Positions 1-5,573 of a stretch of DNA of 5,757 nucleotides are shown piece after piece (within the stretch, counting starts at the first letter, position 1; every line of letters starts with the position of its first letter). Source of the stretch: SBBV01 sp036555425 (lineage in GTDB: Bacteria > Pseudomonadota > Alphaproteobacteria > Bin65). A model generated the notes under the pieces. That model made no database searches and was not told the DNA's origin. It worked only from the letters and a program-made list of their open reading frames with translations. A program made the position numbers and the translations under genes. The stretch is from assembly GCA_036555425.1 (NCBI GenBank), contig DATBLL010000091.1:1-5757 (forward strand), read 5' to 3'.

Positions 1-682
1 TGCTGATGCCGAACGACGTGACCTTCGTGCGCGCGATGTGAATGCCCATGCTCTGGGCCGAGACTTCGGAATCGCGGATCGCCATCATCGCGCGGCCGGT
101 GGCGCTGCGCAGGATGTTGCGCGTGCCGAGCGTCACCAGGATCAAGACGACGAGACAGAGATAGTAGAACTGCCGCTCGGTCGTCATCTGCCAGCCGAAC
201 AGGTTGGGCTTGGCCACGGCGAGGCCGCGGAAGCCGCCGGTGACGCCAGCCCAGTGGCTGAACACCTGCTCCATGATCACGGCGAAGGCCAAGGTCGCGA
301 TCGCGAGATAGATGCCGGTCATGCGCAGCGCCGGCAGCGCGAAGGCGATGCCGAAGGCGGCGGAGACGAAGCCCGCCATGACGATCGCGGCCGGGAACGG
401 GATGCCGGCCTTGGTGACGAAGAAGTTGTGCGCGTAGGCGCCGATGCCGAGGAACGCCGCGTGGCCGAGGCTGGCGAGGCCGGTGTAGCCGGTGAGCACC
501 ATGAGGCCGACGCCGGCGACGGCGTAGATGAACACGAGCGAGATCTCGCCGACGAAGAACTCGGGCAGCGCCAGCGGCGCCGCGAAGACCGCGACCAGCA
601 GCAGCGCGTACCAGAAGACATGGCCGCCGTGCTCGAAGAGGCGGATGTCCTGGACGTAGCTGGTCTTGAAGATGTTGCGCAT
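1..682 (-). CDS. livM: Branched-chain amino acid-type ABC transporter permease LivM (3' end cut off by window edge)
   Basis: This is the second inner-membrane permease of a HAAT-family ABC importer, which pairs with LivH and is driven by LivG/LivF ATPases and a periplasmic binding protein (none of these in the window). The first 227 residues are present. Visible family marks are GLASLGHAAFLGIGAY (68-83), TGGFRGL (148-154) and an EAA-like ATPase-contact loop around GRAMMAIRDSEVSAQSMGI (196-214). Hydrophobic helices lie near 22-40, 45-65, 72-90, 97-118, 122-140 and 172-187. The start ATG (682-680) follows a GAGGCAGG-like ribosome site and lies only 8 nt after the livH stop, so the two are surely cotranscribed. 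The C-terminal part lies beyond position 1. Family assignment is firm. The substrate is open: relatives import Leu/Ile/Val, but others carry amides, urea or aromatic and aliphatic acids. Confidence 0.93.
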   Translation of the reverse strand, partial: MRNIFKTSYVQDIRLFEHGGHVFWYALLLVAVFAAPLALPEFFVGEISLVFIYAVAGVGLMVLTGYTGLASLGHAAFLGIGAYAHNFFVTKAGIPFPAAIVMAGFVSAAFGIAFALPALRMTGIYLAIATLAFAVIMEQVFSHWAGVTGGFRGLAVAKPNLFGWQMTTERQFYYLCLVVLILVTLGTRNILRSATGRAMMAIRDSEVSAQSMGIHIARTKVTSFGIS

Positions 683-690
683 GGCCTGCC

Positions 691-1596
691 TCAGACCTTC
701 TTCCGGTAGATCTGGGCGAACAGGCCCTGCGGCCGGACGATGAGCACGACGAGCATGAAGATGTAGGACGAAACCTCCGGCACGCCCTTGGGCAGGCCCG
801 CGCGCGAGCCATAGGCGGCGGCGAAGGGCTCGATGGCGCCGAGCATGAGCCCCGCGATCAGGGCGCCCGGCAGGCTGCCGAAGCCGCCGATTACCGCCGC
901 GGCGAAGGCCTTCAAGCCGATGAAACCCATATTGGGGTCGATGGTCGCGATCGGCGCCAGGAGCACGCCGGCCGCCGCCGCCACCGCCGCGCTGATCGCC
1001 CAGATCATCGAGAAGATGATCTTGACCGGAATTCCCATGTAATAGGCCGCGAGCTGGTTCTGCGACGCGGCCTGCATGGCGACGCCGATGCGCGTGTAGC
1101 GGAAGAACGCGAACAGCACGCCCGAGAGGATCACGGTGCCGGCGATGATGGCGAGGCTTTCGGCGCCGAGCACGAGGCCGCCGAGCACCACCTTCTTGCC
1201 GGTGAACGGCGTCGCCAGCGTTTGCGGCTCGGTGCTCCAGATGGCGCCGGCGGCGGCGCGGAAGACGAAGCCGAGCGCGATGGTGAGGATGACGACGGCG
1301 AATTGCGGCTGGCCGATGATTGGGCGCAGCGCCACGCGGTCGAGCAGGTAGCCGAACACCGCCATGATCGCCATGGTCAGCGGCAGCGCGAGCCAGAACG
1401 AGAGATGGATGCTCCAGCCGCGCGACTCGGCTTCGACGATGAGCGTCAGCGCCACATAGGCGCCGAGCATCAGAATGTCGCCTTGGGCGAAATTGACCTG
1501 CTCGGTGGCCTTGTAGATGAGCACGAAGCCGAGCGCGATCAGGCCATAGACGCAGCCCTGCGCCACGCCGCCGATCAGCAGCTGCAAAACCTCCAA
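691..1596 (-). CDS. livH: Branched-chain amino acid-type ABC transporter permease LivH
   Basis: This 301-residue protein is full length for LivH, the partner permease of the downstream livM. Characteristic segments are NFAQGD (35-40) after the first helix, the cytoplasmic ATPase-contact loop around RIGVAMQAASQN (169-180), FAAAVIGGFGSLPGALIAGL (231-250) and the C-terminal RPQGLF (288-293). About eight hydrophobic helices alternate with short polar loops. The start is TTG at 1596-1594. It gives exactly the usual N-terminus (MEVLQLLIGGVAQG) and has a strong GGGAGGA ribosome site just upstream, while no ATG fits. The gene is divergent from the dehydrogenase gene at 1767 and shares a 170-nt control region with it. 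This suggests, but does not prove, that the transported substrate is what the plus-strand enzymes handle. The ligand cannot be deduced, because specificity sits in the binding protein, which is not here. Confidence 0.95.
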   Translation of the reverse strand: MEVLQLLIGGVAQGCVYGLIALGFVLIYKATEQVNFAQGDILMLGAYVALTLIVEAESRGWSIHLSFWLALPLTMAIMAVFGYLLDRVALRPIIGQPQFAVVILTIALGFVFRAAAGAIWSTEPQTLATPFTGKKVVLGGLVLGAESLAIIAGTVILSGVLFAFFRYTRIGVAMQAASQNQLAAYYMGIPVKIIFSMIWAISAAVAAAAGVLLAPIATIDPNMGFIGLKAFAAAVIGGFGSLPGALIAGLMLGAIEPFAAAYGSRAGLPKGVPEVSSYIFMLVVLIVRPQGLFAQIYRKKV

Positions 1597-1600
1597 GCCG

Positions 1601-1607
1601 TCCTCCC
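1601..1607 (-). promoter_or_regulatory. Shine-Dalgarno site deciding the TTG start of livH
   Basis: Read on the minus strand this is GGGAGGA, followed by CGGC and then TTG. The match to anti-Shine-Dalgarno and the short spacing support TTG at 1596 as the true initiation codon. Confidence 0.75.
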
Positions 1608-1654
1608 AGTCTGTCCCGGCGCTGCCGGTTCTCGCGCGCCCTTCCGGGCGGCCG

Positions 1655-1671
1655 GCCGGGTCGGGCCCGGC
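1655..1671 (-). other. Small GC hairpin in the putative livH leader
   Basis: GCCGGG (1655-1660) and CCCGGC (1666-1671) form a perfect 6-bp stem with a 5-nt loop. If livH is transcribed from near 1685 this lies in its 5' leader. There is no T-run beside it, so it is not a terminator. In sequence this GC-rich such a stem can arise by chance. Confidence 0.25.
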
Positions 1672-1692
1672 TTGTAAGTTTTAGATTATGAT

Positions 1693-1708
1693 CGCTTTTC
1701 GAAATGCG
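1693..1708. promoter_or_regulatory. Imperfect 16-bp palindrome, candidate repressor operator
   Basis: The sequence CGCTTTTCGAAATGCG is symmetric at seven of its eight base pairs around the perfect core TTTCGAAA, and one further outer pair (1691 with 1710) also matches. It is in the AT-rich patch of the divergent region, just upstream of the CATAAT box proposed for livH. Length and symmetry fit a dimeric repressor such as those of the TetR family, which often control acyl-CoA catabolic genes. No regulator gene is in the window, so the family is inference. Confidence 0.45.
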
Positions 1709-1766
1709 CTAGACCCAACGCGCGCCCGCCGCGGCGGCGGGGCAACAAAATTATGAGGGGAGGCGG

Positions 1767-2666
1767 ATGATCCGGTTCGACGGGCGGGTGGCGGTCGTGA
1801 CCGGGGCCGGATCGGGCCTGGGCAGGAGCCACGCCAAGGCCCTGGCCGCACGCGGCGCCAAGGTCGTCGTCAACGATCTGGGCGTCGACGTCCAGGGCGG
1901 GGGTAAGTCGAGCATCAGCGCCGACGCCGTCGTGGCCGAGATCAAGGCGGCCGGCGGCTCCGCCGTGGCCAATTACGACAGCGTCAGCGAGCCCGACTCG
2001 GCCGCGCGCATCGTCAAGTCGGCGTTGGACGCCTTCGGCACCGTCGACATCGTCATCAACAATGCCGGCTTCCTGCGCGACAAGAGCTTCGAGAAGATCG
2101 AACTCGCCGATTTCGACGCCGTTCTGAAGGTCCATCTCCAGGGCGGCGTCTACGTCACCAAGGCCGCCTGGCCGGTGATGAAGGCCAAGAATTACGGCCG
2201 CGTCGTCGTCACCACCTCGGCCGCCGGCCTCTACGGCAATTTCGGCCAGACCAATTACGCGGCGGCCAAGGCCGGCCTCGTCGGCTTCATGCTCGCGCTG
2301 AAAGAGGAGGGCGCCAAGCACAATGTGCTCGCCAACGCCATTGCGCCGGTGGCCTTCACGCGCATGCTCGCCACCATCGTGCCGCAGCAGTTGGAGCGGC
2401 GCCTGCGCCCCGAAGTGGCGACCGCGGGGGTCCTCTATCTCGCCAGCGAAGCCTGCAAGGCCACCGGCTGCGTGCTCGAAGCCGGCGACAACCACTTCGC
2501 GCTCGCGCGGCTCGTGAAGGCGCGGGGTGTCACGCTTTCCGCCGCCGACGCGGTGACGCCCGAAGCCGTCGCCGCCCACTGGGCCGAGATCGCCGACCTC
2601 TCCGGCGCCAAGCCGCACGCCAACGCCCACTCCGCCGTCGGCGCGTCGTTCCAGGTCGATGCTTGA
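1767..2666 (+). CDS. SDR-family (3R)-hydroxyacyl-CoA dehydrogenase, MFE-2-like
   Basis: This is a 299-residue short-chain dehydrogenase. It probably oxidises a 3-hydroxyacyl-CoA to the 3-oxoacyl-CoA with NAD+ in the cytosol. The Rossmann motif TGAGSGLG is at 12-19, Asp37 (in VVVNDLG) favours NAD(H), NNAG is at 98-101, and the catalytic Ser151, Tyr164 and Lys168 are in place (SAAG, YAAAK). Several stretches strongly recall the dehydrogenase domain of peroxisomal multifunctional enzyme type 2 (HSD17B4/Fox2): the glycine-rich GVDVQGGGKSS (39-49), VANYDSV (67-73), GFLRDKSF (101-108), YGNFGQTNY (156-164) and the C-terminal TPEAVAAHW (274-282). As in MFE-2, a His (123, VHLQG) stands where classical SDRs have the tetrad Asn. 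No hydratase or SCP2 domain is fused. The start has a strong GGGGAGGCGG ribosome site. It is the first plus-strand gene. It is followed 168 nt later by a thiolase-superfamily gene, which fits an oxidise-then-cleave pair. Exact substrate unknown. Confidence 0.9.
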   Translation: MIRFDGRVAVVTGAGSGLGRSHAKALAARGAKVVVNDLGVDVQGGGKSSISADAVVAEIKAAGGSAVANYDSVSEPDSAARIVKSALDAFGTVDIVINNAGFLRDKSFEKIELADFDAVLKVHLQGGVYVTKAAWPVMKAKNYGRVVVTTSAAGLYGNFGQTNYAAAKAGLVGFMLALKEEGAKHNVLANAIAPVAFTRMLATIVPQQLERRLRPEVATAGVLYLASEACKATGCVLEAGDNHFALARLVKARGVTLSAADAVTPEAVAAHWAEIADLSGAKPHANAHSAVGASFQVDA

Positions 2667-2675
2667 GAAGTAAAT

Positions 2676-2771
2676 GAAATACGGAGGGCACGGAGGACAC
2701 GGAGAAAACTTCTTGCGCACCAAGGGCGCGCCTTCCTTCCTTCCCTGTGTCCTCCGTGTCCTCCGTGTTTC
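2676..2771. repeat. Long-stem inverted repeat with tandem ACGGAGGAC units (palindromic intergenic element)
   Basis: Arms 2676-2706 and 2741-2771 pair over 31 positions: 27 Watson-Crick, 3 G-T wobbles (2680, 2688, 2701) and one mismatch (2703). The loop is 34 nt and contains a smaller CTTG/CAAG stem (2712-2715 with 2721-2724). Each arm is itself made of about two and a half copies of a 9-bp unit, ACGGAGGAC in the left arm (from 2681) and its complement in the right. It begins 9 nt after the dehydrogenase stop. The base pattern is unlike the surrounding coding DNA. I recall dispersed elements of this CGGAGGACACGG type in intergenic DNA of several bacterial phyla, often mis-annotated as small ORFs, but cannot confirm copy number here. 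In RNA it would be a very stable hairpin that could protect the upstream message or reduce read-through. It has no U-tract of a standard terminator. Confidence 0.85.
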
Positions 2772-2797
2772 AATATCTTTCTTTCCACCGCCCGGCG

Positions 2798-2835
2798 ATG
2801 AGCGCCGGCCCATGACGAGAAGACGAGGAAACTGA
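2798..2835 (+). other. Two chained mini-ORFs leading into the HMGCS-like gene (weak)
   Basis: An ATG at 2798 opens five codons (MSAGP) ending in TGA at 2813-2815, which overlaps a second ATG at 2812. That opens seven codons (MTRRRGN) ending in TGA at 2833-2835, which overlaps the ATG of the main gene as TGATG. Such a chain could pass ribosomes to the main start. Neither mini-ORF has an obvious ribosome site, and the main gene has its own GAGGAA, so this may be chance. Confidence 0.2.
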
Positions 2836-4271
2836 TGCCCGGAATTATCGCTTACGGCGGCTACGTGCCGCGGCTGCGCTTGCAGCGGAAATCGATGGTC
2901 GAGGCCAATGCCTGGTTCAATCCGGGCCTCGCCAGCTACGCCAAGGGCGAGCGCGCGATCTGCAACTGGGACGAGGACGCGGTCACCATGGCCGTCGCCG
3001 CCGCGCGCGATTGTTTGAGCGCGGAACCGCCCAAGCTCGACGCCGTCTATTTCGCTTCGACGACGTTGCCGTTCCAGGACCGCCAGTGCGCGACCTTGCT
3101 GGCGACGGCGCTCGATCTGCCCGACGGCATCGAGACGCTCGACCTCACCACCTCGCAGCGCGCCGCCACCAGCGCGCTGATCGCCGGGCTGAAGCGCGGC
3201 GGCAGCGTGCTGCTCGCCGCCGCCGAGCACCGGCGCACGAAAGCGGCCTCGGCGCTCGAGCTGCTCTATGGCGACGCCGCCGCCGCCCTTTTGCTCGGCC
3301 CCGGCGATGGGCTCGCCAAGCTCGTCGCCACCCATTCGGTCAGCAATGATTTCGTCGACCACTATCGCGGCGAGACCGAGAGCTTCGACTACATGTGGGA
3401 GGAACGCTGGATCCGCGACGAAGGCTACATGAAGATCGTGCCGCAGGCGCTCGCGGGCCTGGCCGAGAAGGCCAAGGCGAAAGGCGCCGACATCGCGCAC
3501 TTCATTCTGCCGTGCCTGTTCGCCGGCGTGCCGCAGACGATCGCGAAGCGCCTCGGCATCCCCGATGCGGCGGTGCGCGACAATCTCCAAGGGGCCGTGG
3601 GCAACACCGGCGCCGCGCACGCCATCGTCATGCTGGTCCACGCGCTGCAGCAGGCCAAGCCGGGCGAGAAAATCCTCGTCATAGGTTTCGGCCAGGGCTG
3701 CGATGCGCTGCTGTTCGAGGCGACACCGGCGATTTCACAACTCGCGCCGCGCGAAGGCGTCGCCGGCGCGTTGCGGCGTGGGCGCGCCGAGGTGAACTAC
3801 AACCGTTTCCTCGCCTTCAACAATCTCGTCGTGCAGGAAGGCGGCATGCGCTCCGAGATGGACCGGCAGACGCCGCTCTCGATGCTCTACCGCAATCGCG
3901 ACATGCTGACGGCCTTGAACGGCGGGCGCTGCACGAAATGCGGCACGCGCCAATTCCCGAAATCGCATATCTGCGTCAACCCCAATTGCGGCGCGCTCGA
4001 CACGCAGGAGGACGCGCCCTTCGCCAACACGGGCGCCAGCATCGTCACCTGGTCGGCCGACTGGCTCACCTACACGCCCGACCCGCCCGCGCATTACGGC
4101 ATGGTGCAGTTCGACGGCGGCGGCCGCATGATGGCCGACTTCACCGACGTCGACCCCGGCAGCTTCGACGTCGGCACCAAGATGCGCATGGTCTTCCGCG
4201 TCCGCGAATACGACAGGGCGCGCGGCTTCCGGAAGTATTTCTGGAAGGCGACGCCGGTGGCGAAGAGCTGA
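2835..4271 (+). CDS. HMG-CoA-synthase-like (thiolase superfamily) domain fused to Zn-ribbon/OB-fold DUF35 domain
   Basis: This 478-residue fusion has two parts. Residues 1 to about 300 have the HMG-CoA synthase/KAS III fold: an N-terminal GIIAYGGYVPRLRL, WDEDAVTMAV (45-54), GDAAAALLLG (146-155), GNTGAAHA (256-263) and GFGQGCDALLFE (284-295). Residues from about 325 to the end are a DUF35 domain with a Cys4 zinc ribbon (C366, C369, C380, C385) followed by an OB fold (about 398-470). Against archaeal HMG-CoA synthase from memory, the catalytic Glu, Cys and His positions hold Thr76, Gln108 (in DLTTSQRAATSAL) and Pro226, and only Asn257 remains. Ordinary HMG-CoA synthase activity is therefore unlikely. 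In archaea, DUF35 proteins bridge thiolase and HMG-CoA synthase. In steroid and toluene catabolism, DUF35 proteins pair with thiolase-like C-C lyases. A role in acyl-CoA C-C cleavage or condensation next to the SDR is inferred. GAGGAA lies 4 nt before the ATG. Confidence 0.85.
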   Translation: MPGIIAYGGYVPRLRLQRKSMVEANAWFNPGLASYAKGERAICNWDEDAVTMAVAAARDCLSAEPPKLDAVYFASTTLPFQDRQCATLLATALDLPDGIETLDLTTSQRAATSALIAGLKRGGSVLLAAAEHRRTKAASALELLYGDAAAALLLGPGDGLAKLVATHSVSNDFVDHYRGETESFDYMWEERWIRDEGYMKIVPQALAGLAEKAKAKGADIAHFILPCLFAGVPQTIAKRLGIPDAAVRDNLQGAVGNTGAAHAIVMLVHALQQAKPGEKILVIGFGQGCDALLFEATPAISQLAPREGVAGALRRGRAEVNYNRFLAFNNLVVQEGGMRSEMDRQTPLSMLYRNRDMLTALNGGRCTKCGTRQFPKSHICVNPNCGALDTQEDAPFANTGASIVTWSADWLTYTPDPPAHYGMVQFDGGGRMMADFTDVDPGSFDVGTKMRMVFRVREYDRARGFRKYFWKATPVAKS

Positions 4272-4282
4272 GGCCGCGATCC

Positions 4283-4783
4283 ATGGCGGACGCCGAGACG
4301 CCGCGGAAGTTCGTGATCCGGCGCGCGAGACTCGCCGATGCCGACGCGGTGTCGCTGCTCAACGCCCATGTCCAGGCGCTGCACGCCGAGGCGCTGCCTT
4401 GGCGCTTCAAGCCGCCCGGCCCGGCGACGTTTCCGCCCGCCGCCGCCGCGGTCCTGATCGGTCGGCCCGAGAACATCGTTTTCGTCGCCGAGGCCGACTC
4501 GGCCACGGTGGGCTACGTCTACGCCGAGCGCCAGCGCCGGGAGGAGACGGCGTTCACCTTCGCGCACGAGATGGTCTACATCCATCACATCAGCGTGCGC
4601 CCGGATTTCCGCGAACGCGACGTGGGCGAGGCGCTGCTCGACGCGGTGCGCGCCGCCGCGGCCGAGCTCAAGATCGACCTCATCACGCTCGACGTCTGGT
4701 CCTTCAACGCCAGCGCCCGCTCCTTCTTCCGCCGCAACGGCTTCACCATCTACAACGAGCGGCTGTGGAATAGGCCGGAGTAG
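4283..4783 (+). CDS. GNAT-family N-acetyltransferase
   Basis: This 166-residue single-domain GNAT protein would use acetyl-CoA to acetylate an amine of unknown identity. The fold shows an N-terminal IRRARLADADAVSLL strand-helix (12-26), a central FVAEADSATVGYVYAE pair of strands (67-82), motif A in YIHHISVRPDFRERDVGEALL (99-119) with the acetyl-CoA pyrophosphate loop RDVGEA (112-117), and motif B in NASARSFFRRNGF (142-154). The segment HAEALPWRFKPP (34-45) recalls a common uncharacterised GNAT subgroup. The ATG at 4283 is chosen because it begins the conserved domain and has GAGG (4270-4273) 9 nt upstream, overlapping the stop of the preceding gene, so translation is probably coupled. The frame stays open far upstream, but that part lies over the preceding gene and is not coding. 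No link to the neighbouring acyl-CoA enzymes is evident beyond cotranscription. Confidence 0.88.
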   Translation: MADAETPRKFVIRRARLADADAVSLLNAHVQALHAEALPWRFKPPGPATFPPAAAAVLIGRPENIVFVAEADSATVGYVYAERQRREETAFTFAHEMVYIHHISVRPDFRERDVGEALLDAVRAAAAELKIDLITLDVWSFNASARSFFRRNGFTIYNERLWNRPE

Positions 4784-4793
4784 GAGACGCGGC

Positions 4794-5432
4794 ATGGACA
4801 CGTTCCTCGCCTTCCTCGGCATCTCGATCATCGTGATCGTGACGCCCGGCCCGGACACGGCGATCACGATCCGCAGCGCCATGGCCGGTGGCCTTCGTGG
4901 CGGCGCCTTCACCGCGCTCGGCGTCGCGACCGGGCTCTCGGTCTGGGCGCTGGCGGCGGCGGCGGGGATCACGGCGCTGCTCGTGGCGTCGGAGCCGCTG
5001 TTCTTTGCGTTGAAGATGATCGGCGCGGCGTACCTCATCTATCTCGGCGCGATGTCGCTCTGGAGTGCCTTCCGCGCCGGGGGATGGAAGGCGATGGTCG
5101 AGGCGGGCGCCTCGCGCCGGCGCGTGAGCGCCCTGGCCGCCTATCGCACGGGGCTCGTTTCCAATTTGAGCAATCCCAAGATCGCGGCATTCTTCACCAG
5201 CGTGTTTCCGCAGTTCGTCCCGCACGGGGCCGGGGGCGGGGCGTTCTTCGACATCGTGTGGCTCGGGCTCACCTTCGCGGCGATCACGCTCGTCTGGCTC
5301 GTGTTCTACTCCTGGGGCATCGAACGCATCGGCAATGTGCTGCAGCGCCCGAAGATCCGCCGCACGCTCGACGCCGTCATGGGCGCGATCCTCGTGGCGC
5401 TCGGCCTCCGCCTCGCGACCGAGCAGCGGTGA
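4794..5432 (+). CDS. LysE/RhtB-family amino acid (metabolite) exporter
   Basis: This 212-residue inner-membrane protein has the normal length for the LysE/RhtB family, which exports amino acids such as homoserine, threonine, leucine or lysine, or related small molecules, by proton exchange. Family marks are TPGPD (17-21) after the first helix, GLRGGAFTALGVATG (33-47), IGAAYLIYLGAMSLW (76-90) and SNLSNPKIAAFF (123-134) with its conserved NPK. About six hydrophobic helices are visible (near 5-20, 40-62, 68-91, 120-141, 150-173 and 190-207). It starts 10 nt after the GNAT stop with AGGAG (4782-4786) before the ATG, so it is probably in the same operon. Pairing of a GNAT with an exporter could mean efflux of an acetylated compound, but this is a guess and the substrate cannot be read from sequence. 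Confidence 0.92.
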   Translation: MDTFLAFLGISIIVIVTPGPDTAITIRSAMAGGLRGGAFTALGVATGLSVWALAAAAGITALLVASEPLFFALKMIGAAYLIYLGAMSLWSAFRAGGWKAMVEAGASRRRVSALAAYRTGLVSNLSNPKIAAFFTSVFPQFVPHGAGGGAFFDIVWLGLTFAAITLVWLVFYSWGIERIGNVLQRPKIRRTLDAVMGAILVALGLRLATEQR

Positions 5433-5514
5433 AGGAAGATAACGTATCCCCGTGTGAATGGGTTCACTGCGCGCGCTGGCTTCTGCAACTATCCTGCATG
5501 CCGTCGAATGGATG

Positions 5515-5556
5515 ATTGCGCCGCCCGACAAGAAAATTCGGCGCTGCAATCAGCGC
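5515..5556 (+). other. Two mutually exclusive hairpins ahead of the small membrane protein gene
   Basis: GCGCTG (5541-5546) and CAGCGC (5551-5556) form a perfect 6-bp stem with a CAAT loop, ending 6 nt before the AGGA ribosome site. Alternatively GCGCCG (5518-5523) pairs with CGGCGC (5539-5544), which uses four of the same bases. The rest of the 5433-5573 gap holds a 5-bp GTGAA/TTCAC stem (5454-5467) without a T-run, and no promoter or terminator I would defend. Confidence 0.35.
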
Positions 5557-5573
5557 AACAGCAGGAACAAGCC

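Larger units (their letters stand above)
1597..1766. promoter_or_regulatory. Divergent control region between livH and the dehydrogenase gene
   Basis: These 170 nt separate two divergently transcribed units, so promoters for both should lie here. Most of the stretch is very GC-rich, but 1672-1705 is a clear AT-rich patch. On the minus strand CATAAT (1690-1685) is a plausible -10 box for livH, with no convincing -35 at the right distance. No rightward sigma-70 promoter stands out by eye. The 16-bp dyad at 1693-1708, listed separately, lies where a repressor would block livH. The region ends with GAGGGGAGGCGG, a strong ribosome site for the ATG at 1767. Confidence 0.6.

Noticed and set aside
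38..709. A plus-strand open frame opposite livM
   Set aside because: The minus strand encodes an unmistakable LivM permease; the plus frame gives a charged low-complexity His/Glu/Asp/Arg-rich sequence.
2676..2771. Inverted repeat as a standard Rho-independent terminator
   Set aside because: The loop is long (34 nt) and no U-tract follows the stem (only GTTTC inside it); same-strand genes continue beyond.
2435..2788. Minus-strand 117-codon frame beginning in the inverted repeat (HGGHGGH-type peptide)
   Set aside because: The His/Gly run is just the 9-bp repeat translated; the rest is antisense to the dehydrogenase gene. Frames of this kind are familiar mis-annotations of intergenic repeats.
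1686..3641. A 651-codon open frame on the minus strand across the dehydrogenase and HMGCS-like genes
   Set aside because: It is antisense to two clear enzyme genes, its translation is rich in Arg, Gly, Ala, His and Asp with no domain, and it reads through the inverted repeat. GC-rich codon bias produces such frames.
3395..4282. Upstream extension of the acetyltransferase frame
   Set aside because: It overlaps the HMGCS-like gene in another frame and is Arg/Ala/Gly low-complexity; the GNAT fold begins at the ATG at 4283, which has its own ribosome site.
5454..5467. GTGAA/TTCAC stem after the exporter gene as a terminator
   Set aside because: Only 5 bp with a 4-nt loop and no T-run.
4743..5549. 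Minus-strand frames opposite the GNAT and LysE genes
   Set aside because: No recognisable domain, Arg/Glu/His-rich shadow composition, and the plus strand has clear family motifs.
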